A DNA stretch of 64,000 bases, from assembly GCF_014467015.1 (NCBI RefSeq), contig NZ_CP058559.1:124001-188000 (forward strand). Direction: 5' to 3'. The notes below the pieces were generated by a model. It was given only the letters and a program-made list of their open reading frames with translations, did no database searches and was not told the DNA's origin. The DNA comes from Alkalicella caledoniensis (GTDB lineage: Bacteria > Bacillota > Proteinivoracia > Proteinivoracales > Proteinivoracaceae). Numbering within the stretch: position 1 is the first letter of the stretch; every line of letters begins with the position of its first letter. The translations under genes were made by a program, and so were the position numbers. Below are positions 27,640-36,619 of the stretch, one piece after another.

Positions 27640-28686
27640 CTATTCAGCAGTTGCCGCTGCTTCCCTAGAACCGTAAAAAGATTTTACCTCATTTCTAACA
27701 TACTCAAGAGTCATCAATTTCTTTTTCACTTCATCAATATTTAAAATTTCGGTATTATGTGAATTGTATTCTAATTCCTCTGAAAGCTTTACATTGCCTT
27801 CAACAAAATACTTGTCGTAATTTAAATCACGAGTATCTGCTGGAACTCTAAAAAATCCTCCCATATCTTCGGCAACTATATATTCTTCCTTAGTAAGTAG
27901 AGTTTCATATAGTTTTTCACCATGACGAGTGCCAATAATTTTAATATCATTATCAGCGTTGAAAAGTTCTTTCAAAGCCTTAGCAAGAACTTCAACTGTA
28001 CATGAAGGGGATTTTTGAACCATTATATCTCCAGCTTTAGCATTAGTAAAAGCAAAAACTACTAATTCGACTGCTTCATTTAAGCTCATTAAGAATCTAG
28101 TCATATCAGTATTAGTTATTGTGATAGGTTGTCCACTTTTAATTTGCTCAATAAATAATGGGATAACAGAACCTCTAGAGGCCATTACATTCCCATATCT
28201 TGTTCCGCATATAAGTGTTTTATTTGGGTCTACGTTTCTTGATTTAGCAACAAAAACCTTTTCCATCATGGCTTTTGATATACCCATAGAATTAATAGGG
28301 TAGGCAGCTTTGTCAGTTGATAGACATATAACTTTACTTACACCGGATTCAATTGCAGATGTAAGGACATTATCCGTACCTAGTACATTAGTTTTAACAG
28401 CTTCCATTGGGAAAAACTCACATGACGGAACCTGTTTAAGAGCAGCTGCGTGGAAAACATAGTCCACACCGTACATTGCGCTTTTGATGCTAGACAAATC
28501 ACGTACATCACCTAAATAAAATTTAAGTTTATCATTTTTATAAAGTTTCCTCATATCGTCTTGTTTTTTTTCATCTCTAGAAAATATTCTGATTTCCTTG
28601 ATCTCCGACATTAAAAATCGTTCCATAACTGCGTTTCCGAAAGATCCAGTTCCTCCTGTAATTAGTAAAGTCTTATCTTTAAACAT
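27640..28686 (-). CDS. capE: UDP-GlcNAc 4,6-dehydratase, 5-inverting (CapE/FnlA)
   Basis: A 348-aa soluble SDR converting UDP-GlcNAc to UDP-2-acetamido-2,6-dideoxy-L-arabino-4-hexulose. ITGGTGSFGNAVMERF binds the nucleotide. STDKAAYPINSMGISK has the MxxxK catalytic variant seen in CapE, whereas PseB/FlaA1 has YGATK. The ATG at 28686 has GGAG upstream. Its product is the substrate both for CapF here and, by known chemistry, for PseC, so it probably feeds two sugar pathways. Confidence 0.9.
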   Translation of the reverse strand: MFKDKTLLITGGTGSFGNAVMERFLMSEIKEIRIFSRDEKKQDDMRKLYKNDKLKFYLGDVRDLSSIKSAMYGVDYVFHAAALKQVPSCEFFPMEAVKTNVLGTDNVLTSAIESGVSKVICLSTDKAAYPINSMGISKAMMEKVFVAKSRNVDPNKTLICGTRYGNVMASRGSVIPLFIEQIKSGQPITITNTDMTRFLMSLNEAVELVVFAFTNAKAGDIMVQKSPSCTVEVLAKALKELFNADNDIKIIGTRHGEKLYETLLTKEEYIVAEDMGGFFRVPADTRDLNYDKYFVEGNVKLSEELEYNSHNTEILNIDEVKKKLMTLEYVRNEVKSFYGSREAAATAE

Positions 28687-28749
28687 AATATTCAACTCCA
28701 TTTTTTTAGTGTATTTAACTAATATTTACATTATTAATATAGCAATCTT

Positions 28750-29796
28750 TTACAATTTTTTAGATGAGTTTACTATTGTCCTATTCTCACAGATCATACG
28801 TGCTTGAACATGTTGATCATTGCCTAATATGCTATCTGCTATCAATGCATCATTACCAACACGAGCACCTTCTAGCAAAATACTGCGCTTAATAACTGAG
28901 TTGCTTCCAACAAAAGAATTGTTCCCAATAACAGTTGGTCCGTATATTTTTGCACCTTTTTCAATTACACTTTTTTCTCCTATAAACACAGGACCAATTA
29001 TTTTTGTATCAGGGTCAATATCAATGTTTCTTCCTAACCATATACAGTTTTCAAACTTTTTCCCAGGTATGTCTACTTTAACTATCCCTGCTAAAATGTC
29101 AAACTGCACATCTTTATATACATCTATATTTCCAATATCGCACCAATACGCTTGTGTCTCGTAACCAAACATAGATTGCCCTTTCATTAGTAAATCTGGG
29201 AAAACTTGCTTGCCAAAATCATAAAAAGTATTTGATGGGATAAATGAAAAAATATCAGGTTCGAATATATATATTCCTGTATTTGCCTTTGTACTGATTG
29301 GAGTAACATCTTTGGGTTTTTCTTGGAACTGTGTAATTCTATCATCTTGACTTATTTGAACAACACCGAATTCTCTTGGATCCTGCACGTTTTTTAATGC
29401 AAGTGAAGCTAATCCACCTTTTTTCTTATGGAAATCATAGAAATCAGTTAAGTTTAGATCAGTTAGGGCATCTCCACTAATTATAAGTATAGGATCGTCA
29501 CCAAAGAATTGCTGTACTTTCTTCAAACCGCCAGCAGTGCCCATCAACTCTTTTTCAACAGAATAGTGTATCTTTATACCAAAATGTTCTCCATCGCCAA
29601 AGTGATTCATTATGAGCTCTGGTTTATAGTAAAGGTTTATCATTATTTCTTTTATTCCATGTTTCCTGAGCAAGCGTACTGTATGCTCGATACATGGTCT
29701 TCCCCCAAGTTGAACCATTGGCTTTGATACTTCGTCAGTTAGAGGCCTAAGTCTTGTTCCTAGCCCTGCTGCTAATATCATGGCTTTCAATTTCAT
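28750..29796 (-). CDS. sugar-1-phosphate nucleotidyltransferase (copy 3 of 3)
   Basis: The most divergent of the three paralogues (348 aa; compare 233 and 9806), with the same LAAGLGTRLRPLT/KPMVQLGGRP signature and beta-helix tail. The ATG at 29796 lies directly after AGGGGGA, an unusually short spacing; the next in-frame ATG (MILAAG) is 15 nt further, so the start is uncertain by 4 codons. Tandem Spo0A-like boxes lie about 110 bp upstream. It appears to be first in the operon running to galE. Confidence 0.85.
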   Translation of the reverse strand: MKLKAMILAAGLGTRLRPLTDEVSKPMVQLGGRPCIEHTVRLLRKHGIKEIMINLYYKPELIMNHFGDGEHFGIKIHYSVEKELMGTAGGLKKVQQFFGDDPILIISGDALTDLNLTDFYDFHKKKGGLASLALKNVQDPREFGVVQISQDDRITQFQEKPKDVTPISTKANTGIYIFEPDIFSFIPSNTFYDFGKQVFPDLLMKGQSMFGYETQAYWCDIGNIDVYKDVQFDILAGIVKVDIPGKKFENCIWLGRNIDIDPDTKIIGPVFIGEKSVIEKGAKIYGPTVIGNNSFVGSNSVIKRSILLEGARVGNDALIADSILGNDQHVQARMICENRTIVNSSKKL

Positions 29797-29900
29797 TCCC
29801 CCTACATTTTTTGATTTAGCTGTAATAAAAAATAAAATTTTGTAATCCAATTCCTCTATATATTTTAGTATCTATTGTCGTATTTTGCAAGGTACAAACT

Positions 29901-29917
29901 TCCGACATTATTCGACT
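29901..29917 (-). promoter_or_regulatory. tandem Spo0A-like boxes upstream of the 28750-29796 operon
   Basis: Minus-strand AGTCGAA (29917-29911) and TGTCGGA (29907-29901) are 10 bp apart, each one mismatch from TGNCGAA. The surrounding block matches that at 3768-3823, including TATTTTGCAAGG versus TATTTTGTAAGG and TATTTTAGTA, so the two promoters are related by descent. Confidence 0.45.
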
Positions 29918-29938
29918 TAATAGCATACAGATTTCAAA

Positions 29939-29975
29939 AAAATAAACGTCGAATATTATATATTCGACGTTTATT
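29939..29975. terminator. long palindrome between the glucosaminidase and nucleotidyltransferase genes
   Basis: AATAAACGTCGAATA and its exact complement TATTCGACGTTTATT flank TTATA, a 15-bp stem. It could end the transcript of the glucosaminidase gene that stops at 30135. It also contains GTCGAA on both strands near the Spo0A-like boxes, so a binding role is possible. No strong T tract is present. Confidence 0.4.
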
Positions 29976-30134
29976 TAATATTTCCTTTAAAATGTAGTTA
30001 TTTTAACTCGTTAATTTATTCCATTCTTTTTAACTAAGTAGGGTTATTGATTGGATTAATTGAATATATATTCTTCAATAAAGTTAGCGCTTAAGCATAA
30101 TGTTACTCCTATAGATAAATTATTGTTAGTGAAA

Positions 30135-32966
30135 CTACTTATATTTAGGAATATCAAAACGTAGTGTATATTCTGAGCATTGATCATATAGTGCTTTCAT
30201 GTTAACTCTTAGTGTCTGTTTAATTGCCCAGCCTATATCTGTAGCATACTGATGAACTCCAGGAGTAGCAGGATTCCATCTCATTTTATAAAGAGTATTT
30301 TGTTTATACGTAGAATGATTAATATAATTAGTAGATATCCATTGGGCTCCTCCCAAAATTGATTGCTCTGGGGTGAACCACCCTTGTTTATATGCATATT
30401 CTGAACCTAACCGTATAGGAGCACTATCATGTGCACCTATTCCAAACATATTATAAACTATTCTAGGTTCTACAGCTTGTCCATCTACTTGGGTTACTAA
30501 AACACCATTTGCAAGTGTCGATGCTCCATTACCAGTTTCAAGGAGGGCATGAGCTACAAGGTATATTTCATTGACGTTAAACTGCGTTGCAGCCTGAATA
30601 AAAGCATGCTCTTTATTGTGTAGTATACCTCTGTTTAGAAGAATTCTGTTTAAGTCACTAGAATTGATACCAGCTCTACTGGAAAGGTCTAAAAATTGAA
30701 ACATTTCCACAGGGATAGTCCCCGAATTTGCAATTACATATTGCCCTGATACCCAGCCTATTCCACCTGAAAAATTAATTTTATACCATCCATCTGCTTG
30801 TTCAATAATATCATAAGTTTCTCCCAATAGGACTTGTCCTAAAATTGAAAATTCTGTAGAAGGACCGCTTCTCACCCTTAACACTGGAGTGTTAATTGTA
30901 ATACTATTTAGGTCTTCACCAATATTGGAAAAATCTTTTATGGTAAAATTATCAGGGTTCATGTAATAGGAAACATCTTCTCGTTTGGCATTTTCCCAGT
31001 TGTTACTATAAAGGTCTGTCTGAGGGCCTCGTGTCATTTGAGTATTCAGTGCATTTTCAAATGTTATATTGTACTCAGTGTACAAAATATAAATGTTATC
31101 ATTTACAACTATTATTCCTTTTTTCGCCTCAGCTAATCCATTTTTTGCGTTAAGTATCAAGTTGTTGGGAACATTTGTTAATTCTAATATCCTTTCATAA
31201 CCAGTAATAGCTTGGTAGAAGTTGCCTTGATTATGATTTCGTTGGCTATGTTCTAAAAGCTTTTGTGCGGTATTACGTATACTCTCAATAAATCTTATAT
31301 CTGCAGGATACAAATAGTAACCTTCTTGATATATATCAAGAGCTAAATATAGGTTATTAGTTTCTGCAGTTTGTCCCTGTAATAGTAGCTGTGCTGGAGT
31401 AAATATTTTTTTACCTGATTCAGCGTATCCTTTGAACTTTTCTACTTCTGCTTTAAATTCTGAACTAATTAGATTAGATCTCAGTATAAAGTTATAACCA
31501 CCTAATGCTTCTGAGTACCGTTCTCCCCTGTGACTACCTTGGCTCCATGAGAAAATTGTTCTCAAGCTCCTATTTACTCTCTCTAGAAATCTTGCATCGT
31601 TTGGGTATAAATAGTGACCTTGTTCATAGATTTGACTTGCTTGGTATGGGTTACTACTTTCCATAGCTTGCCCTTGTGTAAGGAGTTGTGCTGGAGTAAA
31701 CAATCTTCTTCCTGATTCAGCGTAGCCTTTAAACTTTTCTACCTCTGCTCTAAACCCTGAACTAATTAAATTAGATCTCAGTATAAAGTTATAGCCACCT
31801 AATGCTTCTGAGTACCGCTCTCCCCTGTGACTACCTTGGCTCCATGAGAAAATTGTTCTCAAACTCCTATTTACTCCTTCTAGAAATCTTGCATCGTTTG
31901 GGTATAAATAGTGACCTTGTTCATAGATTTGACTTGCTTGGTATGGATTGCTACTTTCCATAGCTTGTCCTTGTGCTAGTAGTTCAGCTTGCGTAACTAT
32001 TTTTTTCCCTGATTCAGCATAGCCTTTGAACTTTTCTACCTCTGCTTTAAATTCTGAACTAATTAGATTAGATCTCAGTATAAAGTTATAACCACCTAAT
32101 GCTTCTGAGTACCGTTCTCCCCTGTGACTACCTTGGCTCCATGAGAAAATTGTTCTCAAGCTCCTATTTACTCCCTCTAGAAATCTTGCATCGTTTGGGT
32201 ATAAATAGTGACCTTGTTCATAGATTTGACTTGCTTGGTATGGATTACTACTTTCCAGAGCTTGTCCTTGTGCTAGTAGTTCAGCTTGCGTAACTATTTT
32301 TTTCCCTGATTCAGCATAGCCTTTGAACTTTTCTACTTCTGCTTTAAACTCTGAACTAATTAGATTAGATCTCAGTATAAAGTTATAGCCACCTAATGCT
32401 TCTGAATACCGCTCTCCCCTGTGACTACCTTGGCTCCATGAGAAAATTATTCTCAAGCTCCTATTTACTCCCTCTAAAAACCTTACATCGTTTGGGTATA
32501 AATAGTGACCTTGTTCATAGATTTGACTTGCTTGGTATGGATTGGTACCTTCCATAGCTTGTCCTTGTGTAAGGAGTTGTGCTGGAGTAAACAGTCTTCT
32601 TCCTGATTCAGCATAGCCTTTGAACTTTTCTACTTCTGCTTTAAACTCTGAACTAATTAGATTAGATCTCAGTATAAAGTTATAGCCACCTAATGCTTCT
32701 GAATACCGTTCTCCCCTGTGACTACCTTGGCTCCATGAGAAAATTGTTCTCAAACTCCTATTTACTCCCTCAAGAAATCTTGCATCGTTTGGGTATAAAT
32801 GGTGGCCTTGTTCATAGATCTGACTTGCTTGGTATGGATTGGTACCTTCCATAGCTTGTCCTTGTGCTAGTAGTTCATTTGCAGAAAGGTTAGTACTTGC
32901 GATTACATTTCTACTTAAAACTAAAACCATTATGACAGTTAAAAGAGCTTTTATAACCTTATTCAA
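30135..32966 (-). CDS. secreted glucosaminidase with 99-residue repeats and an SH3 domain
   Basis: A 943-aa exported protein. The signal peptide is at residues 1-24 (VIKALLTVIMVLVLSRNVIA). Five nearly identical 99-aa helical, TPR-like repeats plus a divergent sixth follow (each with NPYQASQIYEQGHYLYPND and SEALGGYNFILRSN). A bacterial SH3 domain (VLRVRSGPSTEFSILGQVL) lies near 690, and a C-terminal glucosaminidase domain (YLVAHALLETGNGASTLANG) starts near 800. It probably cleaves peptidoglycan. The start is TTG after AAAGGAGG. The repeats are nearly identical at DNA level too. Confidence 0.88.
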   Translation of the reverse strand: MNKVIKALLTVIMVLVLSRNVIASTNLSANELLAQGQAMEGTNPYQASQIYEQGHHLYPNDARFLEGVNRSLRTIFSWSQGSHRGERYSEALGGYNFILRSNLISSEFKAEVEKFKGYAESGRRLFTPAQLLTQGQAMEGTNPYQASQIYEQGHYLYPNDVRFLEGVNRSLRIIFSWSQGSHRGERYSEALGGYNFILRSNLISSEFKAEVEKFKGYAESGKKIVTQAELLAQGQALESSNPYQASQIYEQGHYLYPNDARFLEGVNRSLRTIFSWSQGSHRGERYSEALGGYNFILRSNLISSEFKAEVEKFKGYAESGKKIVTQAELLAQGQAMESSNPYQASQIYEQGHYLYPNDARFLEGVNRSLRTIFSWSQGSHRGERYSEALGGYNFILRSNLISSGFRAEVEKFKGYAESGRRLFTPAQLLTQGQAMESSNPYQASQIYEQGHYLYPNDARFLERVNRSLRTIFSWSQGSHRGERYSEALGGYNFILRSNLISSEFKAEVEKFKGYAESGKKIFTPAQLLLQGQTAETNNLYLALDIYQEGYYLYPADIRFIESIRNTAQKLLEHSQRNHNQGNFYQAITGYERILELTNVPNNLILNAKNGLAEAKKGIIVVNDNIYILYTEYNITFENALNTQMTRGPQTDLYSNNWENAKREDVSYYMNPDNFTIKDFSNIGEDLNSITINTPVLRVRSGPSTEFSILGQVLLGETYDIIEQADGWYKINFSGGIGWVSGQYVIANSGTIPVEMFQFLDLSSRAGINSSDLNRILLNRGILHNKEHAFIQAATQFNVNEIYLVAHALLETGNGASTLANGVLVTQVDGQAVEPRIVYNMFGIGAHDSAPIRLGSEYAYKQGWFTPEQSILGGAQWISTNYINHSTYKQNTLYKMRWNPATPGVHQYATDIGWAIKQTLRVNMKALYDQCSEYTLRFDIPKYK
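31360..32890 (-). repeat. tandem 297-bp coding repeats
   Basis: Five copies with very few differences between units lie inside the glucosaminidase gene. The unit boundary can be followed from the string CTTCCATAGCTTG, spaced about 297 bp. Such identity favours unit gain or loss by recombination, changing the length of the stalk of the protein. Confidence 0.85.
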
Positions 32967-33037
32967 AATTTCACCTCCTTTCGCACTATTTTAGTACCAT
33001 TTTCCTAAGCAGAAATAAAGGCTCTGCTTATACAGAA

Positions 33038-34240
33038 TCATTCTTCAATCATATTAAGAAAGTATCTATTATCAAACTGATAAGAGTTTTTATTGAATAT
33101 ATGTGTGTAAGGAACGTAGGGTGAATTAGTAATCAATCCTGCATAACTTGACATTGATTCTACTTCTTTTAAGAATACTAAACTGCATAATAGGATAAGC
33201 ATACAAATATAAGTAATTTGTAGAATTTTTTCCTTCACTATCTTATTATTACTAGGACTCTTGATCTTAGATAGAACTAAGCTCAAAATTTTAGGGTATT
33301 TGCCTTTATTGTAAAGGTAATAGATATTTGGAAAAATTAATATATCTAAAACTTTACCGTAGATAGAAAGCCTAGCAGCAGTTATTTCAGAAAATTTAAA
33401 GATAAAATATATGCTTAGTGATAGGATATATATTTCTATAATTTTCTTTGAAATATTATTTTCCTTTGAAAGAAGTTGATAGTGGGATAGAGTAATACAA
33501 AGAAAAAATATCCTTGCCAAACTCTGAAAGTTTATTAATCCATAGCTCTGACTCCTACCAATATAAGGCAAAATTCTTGATAAAAATGGCAACCAGTGAA
33601 GCTGTTCTATAACATACCCGTAAGGGAAGTAAACCATGATAATACTCATCAAAACTATAGTGATTAGTTTCTTAAAGGTTAATTTCAGGCTTACTATAAA
33701 TAACAGAGGTAACAAAATAATTGCAGAAGTATGGATTGACGTTAAAAGTAGTGTTATTAGAAAAAAATTAACATATTTCTTGCTTTCTAGGGTTTCAAGT
33801 AGGTAGTATATTCCGACTGTTATTGTAACACCTTGCCTTACTGCACTATAGGACCATACAAAGTAATAAAAACTATAATAAATAAATAAGGATAATGTCG
33901 GCATCTTACTATACTTATAGCATAGTTTGAAAATATAATATAACGTTACTCCGGATAGAGTTGCTAAGTAGATTTGATAAGGCACACCTATTGCCTTAAA
34001 AAAAGAGCTTAGTACTCTAAAACCAACTTCTTGATGGTCAAGGCCAAATAAGATTTCTTGTATAACCGAAGTATTGATTCTTGAATAAAGGAAGTCATAT
34101 GCAAAGTAGTCCGGCCCCACCCCGTACCTAAAAAAAGCTAAAAAAGTCAAGATAACTCCAAAAAAAATAAAAGACCACGATCGTTTTTTATTATTTTGAA
34201 ATGAAAGTGCGATTCCTAATATAAATACTAGGTAGTACAT
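33038..34240 (-). CDS. EpsG-family polysaccharide polymerase (Wzy-like)
   Basis: A 400-aa integral membrane protein with about ten hydrophobic segments. The pattern FFRYGVGPDYFAYDFLYSRI near residues 35-55, SYSAVRQGVTITVGIYYL in the middle and IHTSAIILLPLLF are EpsG-family marks. It would polymerise repeat units on the outer face. The ATG follows AGGGAGG. It lies between a GT4 transferase and the glucosaminidase gene, with a 72-bp gap to the latter. Confidence 0.85.
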   Translation of the reverse strand: MYYLVFILGIALSFQNNKKRSWSFIFFGVILTFLAFFRYGVGPDYFAYDFLYSRINTSVIQEILFGLDHQEVGFRVLSSFFKAIGVPYQIYLATLSGVTLYYIFKLCYKYSKMPTLSLFIYYSFYYFVWSYSAVRQGVTITVGIYYLLETLESKKYVNFFLITLLLTSIHTSAIILLPLLFIVSLKLTFKKLITIVLMSIIMVYFPYGYVIEQLHWLPFLSRILPYIGRSQSYGLINFQSLARIFFLCITLSHYQLLSKENNISKKIIEIYILSLSIYFIFKFSEITAARLSIYGKVLDILIFPNIYYLYNKGKYPKILSLVLSKIKSPSNNKIVKEKILQITYICMLILLCSLVFLKEVESMSSYAGLITNSPYVPYTHIFNKNSYQFDNRYFLNMIEE

Positions 34241-34265
34241 TGAAGTCCTCCCTTATCCATGATAA

Positions 34266-35471
34266 TTATTTCAGTTTTTTATTATATAGTTGTATATATT
34301 CTATGAATTTTTCATTCTTATTATAGAGATTTACAGCACGGTTCCTACATTTCAAAACATATGAGTTTTGATCCGATTCCTTTATTATTTCTATTTTTTT
34401 TAATAGTTCGTCCAGACCACCCTTTTCAATAATGAAACCGGTTTCCTCGTCAATACTTTCAACGCTACCGCCTGTCTTAAAGGTTATAACTGGTGTCCCA
34501 CAGGCTAATGACTCTAGATTTGTTGTTGGAAAATTATCTTCTAAAGTTGGATTAAAGAAAATGTCTGATGATGAATATAAATCTGCAAGATCGTTAATAT
34601 TATTTGTTCTTGTGATACCTATAACATTTTCAGGTAAATCCTTCATTTGATTTTCATTTAATCCTACTAAAACGATTACTTCTTCAGAAGACAGTCGCTT
34701 AGATAATTGTAAAAAATAGTCAAACCCTTTTCTTTTTTCCCATATGCTAGCAACCCCTAAAATTATAAACTTATCTCTAACTCTAGGGTCATCCTTAAAC
34801 TTATTACTTGTAGGCTTAAAAGTATCTAAATCTATACCGTTATTTATAACTTCCACAGAGTAATCTTTCAAGTAGGACTCTTTTACTAAGAGAGATAACC
34901 ATTTTGATGGTGTAACTAATGTAAGATTTTCAACTCCAGTAAATATATCCTTTTTATTATCAAAGTTCTTTTTACTTCTATCTACAATAATACTTTTTGG
35001 ATACTCTGCCTTCTGAGGACAATTGTAACATTTTGTTTTCCATTTATCACAATCAACAAAGTCAAAATATGCGCAGTGACCAGTAAAGCTCCAACAGTCA
35101 TGTAAAGTCCAAATGATTGGCTTTTTACACACTCTAAGATATTGAAAGAGTACGTCTATGTTTAAATAATATCCGTGAATATTATGCAAGTGAATAATAT
35201 CAGGATCCAATTTTACAATTTCCTTGATTAGTTTCTTAGTTGCAAAGGTTGAGCTAAAGCCATGAATATCAAAAAGCCTTGTTGAGAGAACATGAAAATA
35301 ATTATCGATTTTTGAACCTATTTTAATACTTTGATTACAATTATTTGCTAAACCCCTACCATAAGCGACATGACTCTCACTTCCTTGATCTAACAAAATA
35401 CTATGGATATCTGTTGCTATCCTACCTGTGCTTCCTACGCCACAAACTGAATTAATCTGCAAAACTCTCAT
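34266..35471 (-). CDS. GT4-family glycosyltransferase
   Basis: About 401 aa with GT-B fold. VLQINSVCGVGSTGRIATDI binds the acceptor side, WTLHDCWSFTGHCAYF and four Cys of CDKWKTKCYNCPQK recall the WcaC/Wbx type, and the donor-binding TLEDNFPTTNLESLACGTPVI contains the EX7E-like motif. The ATG at 35471 is preferred over a TTG 18 nt upstream because of the GGGG spacing; it begins just after the fnlC stop. Donor and acceptor sugars are unknown. Confidence 0.85.
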   Translation of the reverse strand: MRVLQINSVCGVGSTGRIATDIHSILLDQGSESHVAYGRGLANNCNQSIKIGSKIDNYFHVLSTRLFDIHGFSSTFATKKLIKEIVKLDPDIIHLHNIHGYYLNIDVLFQYLRVCKKPIIWTLHDCWSFTGHCAYFDFVDCDKWKTKCYNCPQKAEYPKSIIVDRSKKNFDNKKDIFTGVENLTLVTPSKWLSLLVKESYLKDYSVEVINNGIDLDTFKPTSNKFKDDPRVRDKFIILGVASIWEKRKGFDYFLQLSKRLSSEEVIVLVGLNENQMKDLPENVIGITRTNNINDLADLYSSSDIFFNPTLEDNFPTTNLESLACGTPVITFKTGGSVESIDEETGFIIEKGGLDELLKKIEIIKESDQNSYVLKCRNRAVNLYNKNEKFIEYIQLYNKKLK

Positions 35472-35472
35472 T

Positions 35473-36597
35473 TTATTTACCCCAAACAACTCTATTTACA
35501 TAGTTTGTATATGATAAAATAATTCTTAAGACTTTTTCTGAGACATTAGGCATTGTATAGTCACTTACTATTCTTAAAGTTTTGTCTTGCTGAGTTTCAA
35601 GGATCTCTAAACCTTGAAGTATTCTTTCTTTACCAAGACCAACCATCATGACTGAAGCTTCTTCCATAGCTTCAGGTCTTTCATGAGCTTCTCTAATGTT
35701 TAGAGCATTAAAACCTAGTATTGATGATTCTTCACTTATCGTTCCACTGTCACTTAGGACTGCTTTAGATTTAGATTGTAATTTAACATAATCATTAAAA
35801 CCTAAGGGTTTCATTAGTGTAATCAAAGAATTAAATTTAATATTTTTAGAGTCAATCATTTTTCTAGTCCTAGGGTGTGTACTAACTATTATAGGTAATT
35901 GATATTTTTCTGTTATAGAGTTTAGAGTGTCAACTAGGTTCATAAAGTTAGTTTCTGAGTTTATATTTTCTTCTCTATGAGCAGATACAACAAAATATTG
36001 ACCTTTAACTAGATTAAGCCTCTCTAAAATATCAGACTTGTTTATGTCTTCTGTTCTAGATGTTATAACCTCAAACATAGGGCTTCCTGTTTTTATAACT
36101 CTATCTGCAGGGACACCCTCACGCAGTAGATATTCTCTTGCAATATCGCTATATGTTAAGTTTACGTCAGATATGTGATCCACAATCTTTCTATTTGTTT
36201 CCTCTGGAACTCTTTGATCGAAGCACCTGTTTCCAGCTTCCATATGAAAAATAGGAATGTGTCTCTTTTTGGCAGCTATAGCCGAAAGGCAACTATTTGT
36301 GTCCCCAAGTACCAGTAGTGCTTCAGGTTTAACCTTTTCTAGCACATCATCCATTTTAATTAAGATGTTTCCAATTGTTTCAACAGCTGTCCCGTGAGCT
36401 GCGTCTAAAAAATAATCAGGTTTTCTTAAATGAAAGTCATTAAAAAAAACTTCATTTAACTCGTAGTCGTAATTTTGACCAGTGTGAACTAAAGTATGTT
36501 CAACAGCCTTTGAATTTTCTAAAGCATTTATTACAGATGATAATCTGATAATTTCAGGTCGTGTACCTACTACTGTCATTACTTTAAGTTTTTTCAT
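35473..36597 (-). CDS. capG: UDP-N-acetylglucosamine 2-epimerase-family enzyme of the L-FucNAc pathway (CapG/FnlC)
   Basis: A 374-aa WecB-type non-hydrolysing epimerase. Motifs are VVGTRPEIIRLS, HTGQNYDYELNEVFF, HMEAGNRCFDQRVPEETNR and SDSGTISEESS. The C-terminus SYTNYVNRVVWGK is characteristic of the WbjD/CapG group that turns UDP-6-deoxy-TalNAc into UDP-L-FucNAc. Neighbour WbuB and the distant capE and capF complete the pathway. Confidence 0.9.
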   Translation of the reverse strand: MKKLKVMTVVGTRPEIIRLSSVINALENSKAVEHTLVHTGQNYDYELNEVFFNDFHLRKPDYFLDAAHGTAVETIGNILIKMDDVLEKVKPEALLVLGDTNSCLSAIAAKKRHIPIFHMEAGNRCFDQRVPEETNRKIVDHISDVNLTYSDIAREYLLREGVPADRVIKTGSPMFEVITSRTEDINKSDILERLNLVKGQYFVVSAHREENINSETNFMNLVDTLNSITEKYQLPIIVSTHPRTRKMIDSKNIKFNSLITLMKPLGFNDYVKLQSKSKAVLSDSGTISEESSILGFNALNIREAHERPEAMEEASVMMVGLGKERILQGLEILETQQDKTLRIVSDYTMPNVSEKVLRIILSYTNYVNRVVWGK

Positions 36598-36619
36598 AAA
36601 TTACCTCCAATAAATTTAC

